NCBI GenBank assembly: GCA_020284085.1 | Contig: JACEVL010000417.1 | Span: 124,001-188,000 of the forward strand | Direction of reading: 5' to 3' | Length of the DNA stretch: 64,000 bases | Origin: Aporrectodea caliginosa | Lineage: Eukaryota; Annelida; Clitellata; Crassiclitellata; Lumbricidae | In this document: positions 1 through 58,719 of the stretch, in pieces | How positions within the stretch are numbered: the first letter of the stretch is position 1 | How the letters are laid out: each line of letters starts with the position of its first letter | Notes under the pieces: generated by a model | Seen by the model: the letters and a program-made list of their open reading frames with translations, nothing else | The model's database searches: none | Told to the model about the DNA's origin: nothing | Made by a program: the position numbers and the translations under genes

Positions 1-45
1 TCTGTGGTAACAATAGCTGGACGCCTTCCGTTCCGCACTGTACAG
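1..45 (+). CDS. Gene 1: end of last sushi/CCP exon (partial)
   Basis: The window opens inside a sushi exon of an upstream receptor gene. The frame reads CGNNSWTPSVPHCT and then a GT donor at 46, leaving phase 1. The C...W.P.V..C ending is the usual end of a sushi domain. It closely matches the end of the last sushi exon of gene 2 (CDKNGIWTPRVPFCTG at 52432-52477), so gene 1 and gene 2 are probably paralogues. The exon start lies outside the window. Confidence 0.7.
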
Positions 46-1363
46 GTAAATCATTTGGTTAGTTGCTGTTTAACGAGCAATGTTCGCCATAACGAAGGTG
101 ATTACTGTCGACCTCCTCCTTTATTCAGGCTTGGGACTGGCACAGTCAGAGTACGAACAGTGGCGGAGGAGGGGGTTAAAAATCTATTCTTAGGCATGTT
201 TTCTTTATATTCGACCAGATAGAAATAACGGTTGAATAGTCTTCATAAGAAGGGTGTTTTTTTCTGTGGTCAAGATTCTATATCCAATAATCAGGCGATG
301 TGTTTTTATATTAGCGCGCCTTACAATAATTCGCCTTTAATTTATTTACATGTGTGGGATATGGATGTAACTTTAATTTATGATCATAACGTTTAACGCA
401 AACACGTATCTAATTTGCTGATTGTAAATTATCTTGGAAAACTCAAGAGATGATGATAATGATAAATGATAACGTTTTAATATTTTCAAACTAACAATTA
501 CGCAGTATGATTACAAAATTCAGTATGAAGTGATGATGACAAGTTATTACAGGAGTCGAATTTAACTGTATGATGTCAGCCATGCAAGGCGCACATCATG
601 ATCCTACGAAAACGATGTTTGATAACTTAAATTAAGTATGATTATGACAACGACTTTGAAACTATAGGCTTAACTGCGCTTTTGTTACAATCAGTGTAAC
701 ATGTGGAACTTATACAACTTTCTCCAGAGATCACTTGCATATCACTGAATGCCACATATACTGAACACTTCCGAAGTTAAACTTGGAACCACGGTCAAGC
801 CGTTTCTTGTCCAAAGCGCCCTTTGCAGCATGTCACCCTGGTGAGGGTGAAGACTTGAGAAATGTCAATGATTCGAGACGAGTTGATGATGATTTGAGAA
901 CTGAATGTTACATTTAGAAGTATCATAACCTTTAGCGAATACAGGCAGATTTTAATTGTCTAAATTTATTTCAGTTTAGCATTCTAAGCATTGACTGAGT
1001 GAGACATCACACCAAAGTGTTTTCTCTACATAGTCTATGGCTATGTCTATACAACACATGTTTCAATTCAGTTCAATGTACTAATGCGTTACAATAATAG
1101 TAATTAGTCACCAACAGTAACGTAATATATATGTAATTGAAACTTTATTAGCGCCTCATAACGTATCTACTCAGACACGTAGATCTGCGCTTGCCTAGAC
1201 TAGGCATATGTAATTAATAAACCAAAAGATGATATCTGATAATCTTTGTTTTGACGGTCTGGGTTCCTGAAATTCGTTATTTTGAATATGTTTAAATATT
1301 TTAGATTGATCTATTTCAAAAGGAATCACTAAATGTGCTGTCTATGTCATTTGTTTTTCACAG
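46..1363 (+). other. Last intron of gene 1
   Basis: GT at 46 and AG at 1362-1363 bound this intron. Apart from one copy of a dispersed repeat (503-600) I see no gene in it. A stretch near 760-785 looks faintly like part of 5S rRNA but is too degraded to call. Confidence 0.5.
503..600 (+). repeat. Dispersed repeat family R1, copy 1
   Basis: A block starting CGCAGTATGATTACA and running through a GTTATTACAGGAGTCGAATTT-like stretch to GCAAGGCGCACATC recurs at 3271-3430 and 62041-62190 with similar spacing. I cannot see terminal repeats or coding capacity. The family is unidentified. Confidence 0.6.
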
Positions 1364-1566
1364 ATATTCATCCGAATCAGAAAAATCATGTGAAAAACGT
1401 CAATGAAGCAAGTCAAGGCCACATTATAGGAATTATTGCATCCACGCTGATTGCTCTTGTCGTTGTACTGTGCATTTTTCTAGACTGGAAGCGACTACAG
1501 CAGAACGTCGGTAATCATAAGAAACGCATTAAGCGAATGGCTTTGAGAAAAAAAGATAGAGAGTAG
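1364..1566 (+). CDS. Gene 1: terminal exon, membrane span and cytoplasmic tail
   Basis: A pyrimidine tract and CAG end at 1363, then 203 nt are open to TAG at 1564-1566, entered in phase 1. The peptide begins DIHPNQKNHVKNVNEASQG, crosses the membrane with a hydrophobic run (HIIGIIASTLIALVVVLCIFL) and ends in a basic tail of about 27 residues (DWKRLQQNVG...KKDRE). I see no tyrosine signalling motif. The exon is paralogous to the final exon of gene 2 at 55951-56168: both begin DI, share an HEA/NEA..GHI(I/L)GI(I/V)A block and have a D(W/R)(K/R) start to the tail. This makes gene 1 a type I membrane protein with at least one sushi domain. Possible polyadenylation signals follow at 1708 and 1924. 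Confidence 0.75.
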
Positions 1567-1707
1567 TCAACTCAGTTCTGTCTCTTTTTAAAGTACAACA
1601 CGGCAAGATATCTTACTGAACCTTAACATATGTTGGTCAGCATTAGAGAAGTTGTTTTAATGCATCGATAGGCTAGGAGAACTTACAACTTTTTTGCACA
1701 TGACAAA

Positions 1708-1713
1708 AATAAA
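1708..1713 (+). terminator. Candidate polyadenylation signal of gene 1
   Basis: AATAAA lies 142 bp after the gene 1 stop codon. A second AATAAA sits at 1924-1929. Either could set the 3' end; the sequence does not decide. Confidence 0.4.
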
Positions 1714-1929
1714 ACAGTTGCTTATTGCGAAGATTAGGTTTATTTGTAGTACTATTTAATTTATGACAATTCATGACATTTTATAACATATTACGATGTC
1801 ACTGTTGCAAAGACGAACCACAAAGTCGAAAGCAGTTACGGTTATAATTTAGTCATAATTTATTTAGCTAGTTGCAGCTTTAAAACCCTTCAATTACAGT
1901 TTCTTGTACCTTAATCACTTTTCAATAAA

Positions 1930-2800
1930 ACAATTTCAACTGCGCGCTGTACAAATATTTTTTATTAGACGATCCCACTCGCTTATCTCACTTCTGTCCA
2001 TAGAATCACTTCCTTATACTCAATAGTCTATCTCGTCTCTCTCGTTCACACCGCTACACTTCCACTTTTCCAACTTTTTAGCAAACTTTTTCACAGATAT
2101 TTTCATAATGACCGAGGTTAAGTGAAATGTAATGATGCAGGGCGTCAATGACAATTTTCTCTTTCAAACTATGTAATGTGTACTAGACTAATAGTCTTAG
2201 TACAGTTCTACAAGAAAGTCATGAAGAAGGTTACTAATTAATGCAAACGATGATGCATTGTGCAATGCAATGCAGTTCACTTGACCTGAGTAATAAAACC
2301 AGCTACTCATGACCATCATTATAGAAGATAATTGCTGCTTTTGCTGCTTAAACTTTCTAGCTAATAACTAACAAATATTAATTAAACTTTTTAGTTATTA
2401 ACCAAAAAATATTAGTTAAACTTTGCTCAACTAGACTAATTTGTTTAGTTAAACTTCTTCCTTAACTAAATGTTTTTAGTTAAACTAAACGTGTGCAAGT
2501 TTTTGGTTAACTTTTGACCATCAATGCTTGTACATCGATCACACCTTCCCGCCATATAGAAGTTTTATTTCAAGCTACACTCATACTACTCACATTAACA
2601 TGCAAAATGTTGACACTTAGTTGTGACAGCAACATATATTTAAGAAATAAAATCGCATCATTCGTGATATTTCGACGTGTTTCAAGCACAGAGGTGCACT
2701 GATCTAAACTAAAGTGCATAATGTACTGCAGTGCATAAGTGATAGAGGGTGACTGGACAATTTGGCGCACACATTTCAGCACCAGAAAATTCATTATTAT
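1930..2800. other. AT-rich intergenic DNA with short TTAGTTAAACTT repeats
   Basis: No gene is visible. Between about 2340 and 2520 the motif TTAGTTAAACTT recurs imperfectly on both strands. Short ORFs at 2514-2702 and 2570-2794 overlap on opposite strands and have no recognisable content. Confidence 0.4.
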
Positions 2801-2802
2801 TT

Positions 2803-3115
2803 TTCATCAATCCAACTTCTGTTTAAGCAGCAATTGTTTTCCAACAATCCATCTTCTATCTGAGCAATAGGTCTTTTCTTCACTCCAGCTCTATTTATGT
2901 AAGATTTCTTTTAATCAATCCAACTTCTAGTTGAGGACTAATTATTTTTTTAGCAATCCAACTTCTATTTAAATAACAATTTATTTTTCATCAATCCCAC
3001 TTCTACTTGAACAAGAATTTCTTCAACAATCCCACTTCTATTTAAAAATCAAGAAAAAAATTATTTTCATCAATCCGACTTTCTTCTATTTAGCAAGAAT
3101 TCATATCTTCAATCC
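2803..3115 (+). repeat. Degenerate tandem repeat, about 45-bp unit
   Basis: The core CAATCCAACTTCTATTTAA recurs about every 40-50 bp with an AT-rich spacer. The same array resumes at 3627-3795, where it sits between inverted arms. It is noncoding satellite-like DNA. Confidence 0.7.
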
Positions 3116-3270
3116 GAAATAAAATTAAACAGATAAAATAACAGACAGTAAATAAATAAATAAAGTTATATAAAAAATAAGAAACTGAAAAAACGTGAGG
3201 AGAAATGAAAAACGAAAAAAACACGTTTTTTGTAAAATAATAAAAAAACGAAAAAAATATTTTTTACAAC

Positions 3271-3430
3271 TATGCAGCGCAGTATGATTACAATTCATAT
3301 TATGAACGGATGATCACAAGTTATTGCAGGAGTGGGATTTAACTGTTTGGCAGCCATGCAAAGCGCCCATCTGTCCTAATGCTCATTTTACCAATGGCAC
3401 CTAGCGAATGGAAAGGCTGAGTCGACCTTT
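3271..3430 (+). repeat. Dispersed repeat family R1, copy 2
   Basis: This copy shares the CGCAGTATGATTACA start, a GGATGATCACAAGTTATTGC segment and an ACCTAGCGAATGG..AGGCTGAGT ending with the copy at 62041-62190. The copy at 503-600 covers the first part only. A 17-bp direct duplication (GAAGCTATCCCTCGTCT) follows at 3445-3478. Confidence 0.6.
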
Positions 3431-3483
3431 GGGAAGTTTGCGGGAAGCTATCCCTCGTCTGAAGCTATCCCTCGTCTGTGCTA

Positions 3484-3900
3484 CTCTTCGTGCCAGAGGC
3501 ATTTTCGCCGATCCAAGGTGAGTACAGTAAAAATTATCGGACTCATCATGGTAAATTATCGCTTTTGCTTTCTTAATAATTTTATATACATGGCATTTCG
3601 ATACCAATGTCCAGGATAACTGTCATCAATCCAACTTCTACTTATGCAAGAAGTATTTTTCATCAATTCAGCTTCTATTTAAGCAAGAATTATTTCCTGA
3701 TCAATCCATCTTCTATTTATACAAGAATTATTTTAATCAATCCAACTTCTACTGAAGCAAAAGTTATTGTCATCAATCGAATTTCTATTTAAAATTACCC
3801 TATATAAAATAATTTAGAGCGGAAAACGATAAATTACCCTGATTAGTCCAATGATATTTGCTGTACTCACCTTGGATCGGCGAAAATGCGTGCCAGAGTG
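3484..3900. mobile_element. Foldback structure enclosing a tandem array
   Basis: The left arm at about 3484-3598 (contains TTTTCGCCGATCCAAGGTGA) is the inverted copy of the right arm at about 3795-3900 (contains TCACCTTGGATCGGCGAAAA). Homology extends into the AT-rich inner flanks. Between the arms sit several units of the CAATCCAACTTCTATTTAA tandem repeat. I see no ORF. It resembles a foldback or MITE-type element, but I could not find a clear target duplication. Confidence 0.6.
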
Positions 3901-3949
3901 TTACCATTATCCTAAACACCCCCCTCCGTATATGTGGGAGCATGCTTGG

Positions 3950-4660
3950 AGAAAGTAGCTGTCGGCGTTATTTTTTGTATTGTATTGCATTATTGCATTG
4001 CATTGTATTTTATTGTATTGCATGTGTCATTATAATTATAAGCAGGTACTCAAAGAGCTTCAGGCATATATGAGAACCCAGTGGATATTGTTGAATTTTA
4101 ATTGCGATTAATAGGGGACTCTGTGAGCAGTTCCTTTAAGTGGCGACAGGTGTCGCCAGTATGTGATGTGGTCTAAGCAGTTCTGTTGTTGTGAGCCCTA
4201 CGTTCAGTGTTTACGTCCTTATGATCGATTGGTTGGCGTTAGAATTAAAATTTAATTCCATCATGAATAAATACGTAAATTGGACGCTAGACATGTTGAA
4301 TGCCGAGTCGAGGTAAAGAGGAGTCAAGATTTCAGGATGAAAACACGAACTTCTTGAGCGGTAAGACAACGAAATAACTAAACTCAACTGACTTTAGAGC
4401 ATAACTAAGCTAACTCGTCCAAATCTTAAATTGATTTCTCTTCTCTGATATTTACAAAAGAATTTCGGATTCTAAAACATTATTGGTAAACTAGTTCACG
4501 AACAAATCCACCTGTTATTGTAAAGTTAGGTGTTAGATTTCCAAAGATTAATTATCAGTAATGTACATACTAAACTAAATGAATTCCAAGGTCTGTCTAT
4601 ATCAAGACATTAAATATAGCACCTCTTGAGTACATCACAAAAGTGCTGATTTGGGTTTGC
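3950..4660. other. Intergenic stretch without visible genes
   Basis: Only a short TTGTATTGCATTGCA-type simple tract near 3980-4025 stands out. Confidence 0.4.
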
Positions 4661-4682
4661 CAATATTTACAGCCCAAGTGAC

Positions 4683-4792
4683 ATGTGTGTGTGTCTGTAT
4701 GTATGTATGTAATATTTACAGCCCAAGTGACATGTGTGTGTGTGTCTGTATGTGTGTATGTGTGTGTGTATGTGTGCGTGTGTGTTTGTGAG
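4683..4792 (+). repeat. GT/ATGT microsatellite with a short duplication
   Basis: Two runs of (GT)n/(GTAT)n are each preceded by the same AATATTTACAGCCCAAGTGA block (about 4662 and 4712). The ORFs on both strands here are repeat artefacts. Confidence 0.8.
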
Positions 4793-4959
4793 TTAAACAC
4801 CTACTTGGAGGCAACATTTAAATTGGCATGTTCGACTTACAAAGCCCACAGCACAGCACACCTCCCTACCTTCAACCACTACTAACTCCTTACATCTCTC
4901 CTCGTTGCCTGCAATCATCAACTATGGGTCTTTTTGCTGAGCCATGATGCAGAACAGTT

Positions 4960-5420
4960 ATGGGCTCACATGCATTCCATGCCTCTGCTCTGGGGAATGG
5001 AATTGACTTTCGCTCTCTCTCTCTCTTCATAGCTCAAATTCACTTCCTTCCTTCAAAGATTAACAGTAACAGGTATGTCAGTAACAGGTATCAATGTAAA
5101 GATATTCATTTCAGTTTGCAGAGTCCAGTTATTGAAGAGAATACAGTCAACGCATACTTGGTGCAATTTGACAAGAAACTGGATGAAAAGGTTAAATGTA
5201 CAAAGAAAGATTTCTGCTTGGCACACCAACAGTTTTCCAGAACAATCGGGTATTTGTTCGTGCACGCTGTTTTGCAGAAATGAAGAAATCAATCCCGTAT
5301 AATGTGGACATATTGTGTGCCATCGTGGAACTGTCCTGGAAGCACAGTGTGAATGTGGTGCTGGGCTTGGTCCAGATGCTCATTGTAAACACGTCATTTG
5401 CATACTGTATGGTTTAATTC
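4960..5420 (+). pseudogene. Decayed SWIM zinc-finger protein of a DNA transposon
   Basis: Three overlapping plus-strand frames together look like one frameshifted protein. A C-terminal stretch near 5300-5412 reads CHRGTVLEAQCECGAGLG and then PDAHCKHVICILYG. The C-x-C-xn-C-x-H spacing is that of a SWIM zinc finger. An upstream frame (5196-5330) reads RVFVRARCFAEMKKSIPYNV. In invertebrates such SWIM proteins, often with a YqaJ-type nuclease, accompany DDE transposases of ISL2EU-like elements (family knowledge). Here the next recognisable protein, convergent on the minus strand, is such a transposase at 5700-7624. No nuclease domain is visible. I call it a relic. Confidence 0.5.
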
Positions 5421-5699
5421 AATTTACAAAAGTGGGTGGTACCTTATAGTACAGGAAACATGCACTGAGCGACTGCAAACAATTAACAACTTTGACAGTA
5501 TTTAATGTAAACAATTCACAACTTTGACAGTATTTAATGTAGGTCTGACAGTAACATTGTAACCTTATTTGCACTAGTGAATGTCTGACACATTCTAAGC
5601 ATTTTTTGAAACAATGCAATGCAAAACTTACACAGTATGTAACAAACAAATGTTATATCTGATGCCAATAATTATTGTGTTTCTGAATGGTTCATTGGT

Positions 5700-6400
5700 T
5701 GCATTAAAATTTTGTATGTTTTTCCTAGGCCAATATTTCGTTCATTGTTAACTCTTTTGCTGCTTAGGCTACTTTGCGGTGATGTAGGATTGTTTTACTT
5801 TGCATTTGATTTGTATTTCTTAAGAAGGTGGGAATGTTAACCTGCACATTGAATGGTGCAAATACGTCCTGTACAACAAATCCCTTATCTGCCAATAATC
5901 GAGTCCCCTGATTCACATAAACTCGGCAAGCCACTGCGTTTTACTATTTTGTCTGTCACTGGTAGATCCACCATATGCAGGTGGTACGAACGACACAAGA
6001 CCTGATAGTGTGGCTCCAATCAATACCTTCACCATACTCCAATTTTTATAAGTTGAGAATGTTGCTTGCTGAGCTAAGGGGAGCTTTTACAGGGCTGTCA
6101 GTTCCATATAATACAACATATGTCTTTAGGAACTTTCTCTGGAAATCGAAAAGGCATAAAAAAATTCACCAAATCATGTGAGAGCCACAAATTCAGCTCC
6201 TGCCACTGAAGTGACAGGAAGTGAATCCATGTAAAAATGCATTATACACCTGACTTTCACACACACCAAACATCATGCTCAGTTCAAAATTTGTGGTAAA
6301 TCTGTAGTTGTTATATAATTTTCGGTATTCTTTGAACATTATTTTATAATGAGGCCTATATAAGCTGCAGGCACCTTCATTGCCCTCCATAGGTCAAACA
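5700..6400 (-). pseudogene. Decayed DDE transposase, central and C-terminal part (ISL2EU/PIF-Harbinger type)
   Basis: On the minus strand, pieces appear in transposase order. A helix-turn-helix segment (6390-6193) contains TNFELSMMFGVCESQVYNAF. Next, near 6110-5950, comes a stretch like ATFSTYKNW..VKVLIGAT and AYGGSTSDRQ, the conserved region around the catalytic acids in this family. Then near 5900-5830 comes LLADKGFVVQDVFAPFNVQV followed by NIPTFL. Frameshifts separate the pieces. The 5' end of the same protein appears to continue at 7094-7624, with a LINE fragment lodged between. The element looks long dead. Confidence 0.6.
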
Positions 6401-6829
6401 TTATATTTATATTTGCTAATTTGATTTGTAACGATGCAACTGCTGATCTGATGGTAAGTGATTAAAATAGAAAATAAAATCTGCATTTCTAATTTTAGTT
6501 CAATCAATCCATCAATTTTCGTTAATAAAAAAATAAGCTGACACATACGCAAATTATGCATTGATAAACTAAGGTCTTATTGGATGTTTGAAGATTAGAT
6601 TAAGGCAATGTTTAGATAAAATTCGAACTATAAGCATATTATACATGTTGGACTATTAGTGTTATAATTGAGGGAAGAGAATCAATAAATATATCTGCTA
6701 GTTGTTTATGCCACTACTTATAACCACTACATTCTGTTATGTACATGAATTACAATTTACGAGTAACATTAGTACAAAAAACATTGATAAGAATTCTGTA
6801 TGGTCTGTCACGGGACAAGGTCCAAGGTC

Positions 6830-7135
6830 CTCTGTAAGCCGGTGTCGGGGGTCCAGGGTATTCGCTCCCTCCGCTCTGCTGAGAGGGGGTAGTGGCGGTC
6901 CCGTTTGCCCGCACAGCAACCATGCAGAACCGAGCATTCTCTGTGGTAGGCCCTAGGGTTTGGAATAGCCTCCCTCGGGAGCTACGCTTGTTCCCTAGAA
7001 CATGTACTGATACTTTTTATGGCCACTTGAAAACTTACCTTTTGGCACGGGCTATAGTTGGGAGCGCTTCTGAGTAGTTACCTTGAATGGGCGCTATATA
7101 AATGTTTGAATGAATGAATGAATGAATGGGGTGAC
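6830..7135 (+). mobile_element. 5'-truncated L2-like LINE, RT C-terminus and 3' tail
   Basis: The frame at 6892-7077 reads MQNRAFSVVGPRVWNSLPRE and ends with ARAIVGSASE, the usual C-terminal end of this LINE's ORF2. It is followed by a 3' end containing GGGAGCGCTTCTGAGTAG, GGGCGCTATATAAATG and a TGAATGAATGAATG tail. The same 3' end occurs in the copies at 15550, 36170, 36825 and 42330. L2-clade elements typically end in TGAA repeats (family knowledge). The fragment is inserted in the minus-strand transposase relic and uses the opposite strand. Confidence 0.75.
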
Positions 7136-7624
7136 ACTTTGAGTTACCGCACTGGGTGACACCAACCCTAGTGATGCCACTGGAATGCTTTCCTGAAGTT
7201 TTAGGACAGATGCATGAGCTGTTTGTACGGCTTCATCCACTGTCTGAGCCTCGGCATCTGTCAGCTGTTTGCTGCTAGAAAGTGTTGACTCTGAAACTAT
7301 TTCCACTGTCGCAAGTCCAACAGTTAATTCATTATCCGTGCTAAGATTGTTGATTTTACTGTCAGAAACTTCAAGTGATTTTCTCCCCATAATTATTGCA
7401 TCGAGTCTTTAGTCGTGTTGTTCTAAGCAAGGCCTGAACAGAAGGTTGTGGAGTCCAAGCGAACTGACTTGGAACAACTGAGGCCCTCAACACTTTTCGT
7501 GGTTTGTAGTATGCAATCTATCACGTTTTATAGCTGTAATCCACTGCCGACTCAAATGGCTATCTTTAGGAAACGTATGACCTCCTTTTCCTTTGCATTT
7601 TGGCACTCAGCATTGCGTCGGCAT
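7094..7624 (-). pseudogene. THAP-domain N-terminus of the decayed transposase
   Basis: From ATG at 7624 on the minus strand the reading is MPTQC, then a stop, then VPKCKGKGGHTFPKDSHLSR and QWITAIKRD. C-x4-C, GG..FP and W..AI.R are signatures of a THAP zinc finger. A stop codon after the first cysteine and loss of the second half show decay. A 98-codon open segment (7390-7094) follows with acidic, Ser/Thr-rich linker sequence (SESTLSSSKQLTDAEAQTVD). THAP plus a DDE core is a common layout of P/Harbinger-type transposases. The 3' edge is broken by the LINE at 6830-7135. Confidence 0.55.
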
Positions 7625-8219
7625 TTTCTAGTCGACGAAACTTTCGATCAAGTTTGCGTAAATAAACATACAGCACAACAAAGCACACAATTTTACCTCG
7701 GGTAGCCTACCCACATCCCATCCTAGCGCCACCTATAGCAGCCATTTTTACAGAGTCCCCCATTGAACAGCACTCAGCAGTAAGCCGATTGCAGCCGACG
7801 CTAAAACTATCAGCTTGTGTGTTGCCGGAAAGACGTGTTCAATCGGCGCACTAGAAGCACAGTGTTGCTAAGCTGGCGCTGGCACGCGTTAACTGATAGC
7901 CAATAATTTGCTAGGCATCAACTGCGAGCCATTAATTTCCTGGGTGTCTATTGCTAGGCATGAATTTGATTAGCATCAGTCGCTTGATATTGACTGTCTA
8001 CGTGTCGTGTTTTCGTGGTAGTCATGAACACGTTGAGCAAACATTTATGCCAAATACCGTACGACGTTAACATCGAATGTTAGTGTTATTAACACTTTAA
8101 CGACGAAAGGTACTTAAAGCGACCAGGAAACCAATGCTCTAGGTCGTTCAAGTGTTTAATAAACTTTGAGAAATTGGATAAACCCGTACATATTATTTGG
8201 CTGGAGAAAGACTAACGCA

Positions 8220-56168
<47,949 letters not shown>

Positions 56169-56830
56169 AGACCGACGACAAGTCTTTGTGCAATCAGTAC
56201 CTAACGGATGTCATCCTGCCACAAGACATTTATTTACTGCAACGAGTAGTCTTCAACGAAAGCATAGCACGCTATTCCGTAGGCACATTTAGACACAAAA
56301 TGCAATAACTTATCTGCGCACAGAAAAGTATACGTACACTGTCAAAACTATGATGTTGCTATTATTCCAGTGTTATTGCACGTGTGAACGTTGTAAGAGA
56401 CCTTTGTCAATATTACCGTTGTATGGTATTTTATGTAATAGAATTTCGTTGTCTTTGGCTTGAAATTAAGACACCGAGAATGATAAAATATAGACAATAT
56501 AATTTTATAAGGTTTGTTGAGCTTTGCTGCACATGAATGTGTTTTAATGCATAATAATTATTATTCTGTTGAAACTGACTTCGTAAATATACTAGAAGGG
56601 GGCTCGAGCGGTAGTGTAACCATTGAATAATGACAACATTTAAACTATAGTGCGTATTGAATACAATGTTATTGTCAGATTTTTCATGCCTGAAAAGTGT
56701 TGGAATTATGCTGTGCGACTCTTTTGTGTAGTCTTGGTGTTCTTAAATCTTTACTGAAGAATGAACAACTATTATTATTAACTAAGAACTTCTATCCAAC
56801 CGGTGTTTTATGCACAATGTATCAAACAAA
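56169..56830. other. Intergenic 3' flank of gene 2
   Basis: The 3' UTR is expected here. No clear AATAAA close to the stop; no other feature. Confidence 0.4.
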
Positions 56831-56834
56831 GGTG

Positions 56835-58258
56835 CACCGTAATCAATCAATATCAATCAATAAATGCTTTATGGCTCACCGAAGAAAACATAATCAGGTA
56901 ATCACAGACAACATAAACAGAAATAAACATGCAGTGAACAATGGGAAACCCCGAAAGAACGAACCGTTCCGCTAACACAGGTCGCCCAATTTCAATCGTA
57001 ATGCAACCAATGGAGTAAATCATCAAATAACAATTTCGTGAGTAGGCCTAAACATCAATAGCAATATCCTAACTTGGCATTACAAAACATCAGGTATTCA
57101 GTGAACAAAGCAAATAATTATAAGCTTACGTAATCAATAATGTCTAATAACAAAATAACGGCAGCACAGGGCATGGTGCTCTAACGACACTGAGCGTTCA
57201 GTAGGTTTGATTTTAGTTTATTTTTAAATTGATGCAGCGTTGGCACGTTTTCTAGATCTGTCGGTAACATATTCCAAAAGATGGGACCATAAATTCTTAT
57301 ACTGTGTTGCCTAATCGTGGTGTTTGTGCTAATTGGGTGATACTTAGTAGAGGACCGTGTGTGATGACTATGAACTTCTGAGTTTTTACTAAACCATCGA
57401 TTGAAACCGCTTGGTAATAAGCGCGTGTGGAACCTGCACATAAATTCACCCACTTGAAGCTTATTTGTATTTTCAAAATGCAATACTCCCAGACTTTTAA
57501 ATAAATCTCGTGTGTGGGCTCTATTATAGGGTCCGTTACATATGATGCGTATAATGCGTTTCTGAAGGATTGTCAAACAGGCCAATCTGGTACAATACGT
57601 AGATGCCCAAATAAGGTTGCAATATGAGAGATAAGGATGGATTAGTGAATAGTATAAATTTAAGAGTATGTTTTTAGGAAGGAGATGCCGGATTCTGGAA
57701 ATTATGCCAATATTTTTGGCCAATTTTTGTGAGATTACTTTTGTGAGGTTACATGTTGTTTCCATGATAATTGATAATCTATGTAGACCCCAAGAACATA
57801 GCCGATGTCACGCTATTTATGTTTTGGTTATCAATGTTGATAGAGAACGGATAGTCATGAAGTGAAGCTATCTTCCTCTTTGAGCTAAATAGAATATAGT
57901 TCGTTTTTTAGATTCAAAGATAGTTTATTCGCCTTAAAGCATGTCCCCACTTTTGCAAGTTCCACATTTAGCCTATTAACCAGTTCAAGAAGTGAACTAT
58001 CATACATGAATACATTAGTGTCGTCTGCGAACATAATAAAGTGCAGTGCTGACGAGGCAAGATGGATGTCATTCACGTATAGCAGAAATAGTAGAGGGCC
58101 TAATATCGAGCCCTGTGGGACGCCACAATTTGTAGCTAGTATATGTGAAGTAAACCCATTGTGGAGGACACATTGCCTTCTGCCCTTTAAGTAGTCCCTA
58201 ATCCAGTCAAGACATATACCCCTTATTCCACAGTGTTCTAGTTTTTAAAGTAAAATCA
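56835..58258 (-). mobile_element. LINE family C-like, 5'-truncated, RT and 3' end
   Basis: Minus strand: VPQGSILGPLLFLLYVND (58130-58075), the catalytic IMFADDTNVFMYD (58045-58005), FKANKLSLNLK, then frame 57765-57181 with RIRHLLPKNILLNLYYSLIH, PYLSYCNLIWASTYC, LQKRIIRIICNGPYN and RIYGPIFWNMLPTDLENVPT ending SNLLNAQCR. The 3' UTR holds a stem-loop at 56957-56969 and the tail is ATTGATTGATATTGATTG-like at 56836-56856. 5' edge near 58258, close to a hAT MITE. Confidence 0.85.
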
Positions 58259-58299
58259 AACCGCAATGAAGTCAATACACCGAAGACCTATCAATCCAC

Positions 58300-58709
58300 C
58301 AGTGGCGTACCGAGGGGGGCAGGGGGGCGAGTCACCCCGGGCGGCACTTGTGGAGGGGCGGCAGCGGCAAAATAGGGTAGAAGAAGAAAAATAAAAGGAG
58401 TTAATGGGGGAAAAATTGGAGAAGTATAAGAGAAAGTACTAAAAGTTGAAAAAGAAGGATGAAAAGGAAAGGAAGAAACGGTTGGCGTGGCGCTTTTGAA
58501 GCCGCCAGGCAGAGAGGGGGGCGGCAAAAAGGAACATAGTAAAATATGGTGATTCTGGTAAAAAGAAAAAAAAAAAAAAAAAAAAGGTCATCAGATTTTT
58601 TTGCGGAAGTAATAATGAAAATTTTCCGAAAATTCTTTGGAAAAAAGGGATTTTGGGGCGGCGTCGCCCCGGGGTCGCCCGGGCGGCATTTCACCTCCGT
58701 ACGCCACTG
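58300..58709. mobile_element. hAT-type MITE with perfect 8-bp target duplication
   Basis: CAATCCAC at 58292-58299 and 58710-58717 flanks ends CAGTGGCGTACCGAGGGGGG and ACCTCCGTACGCCACTG. GGGCGGC/GCCGCCC-type blocks pair near both ends. 410 bp; the ORFs on both strands inside are not conserved proteins. Confidence 0.85.
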
Positions 58710-58719
58710 CAATCCACCC

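Noticed and set aside
725..850. 5S rRNA-like words (CACTTCCGAAGTTAAA)
   Set aside because: Only a short internal stretch resembles 5S rRNA; the ends, spacing and pairing needed for the molecule are missing.
4960..5283. 107-codon protein as a real host gene
   Set aside because: Overlapping frames carry pieces of one SWIM-type protein, so it is better seen as a frameshifted transposon relic.
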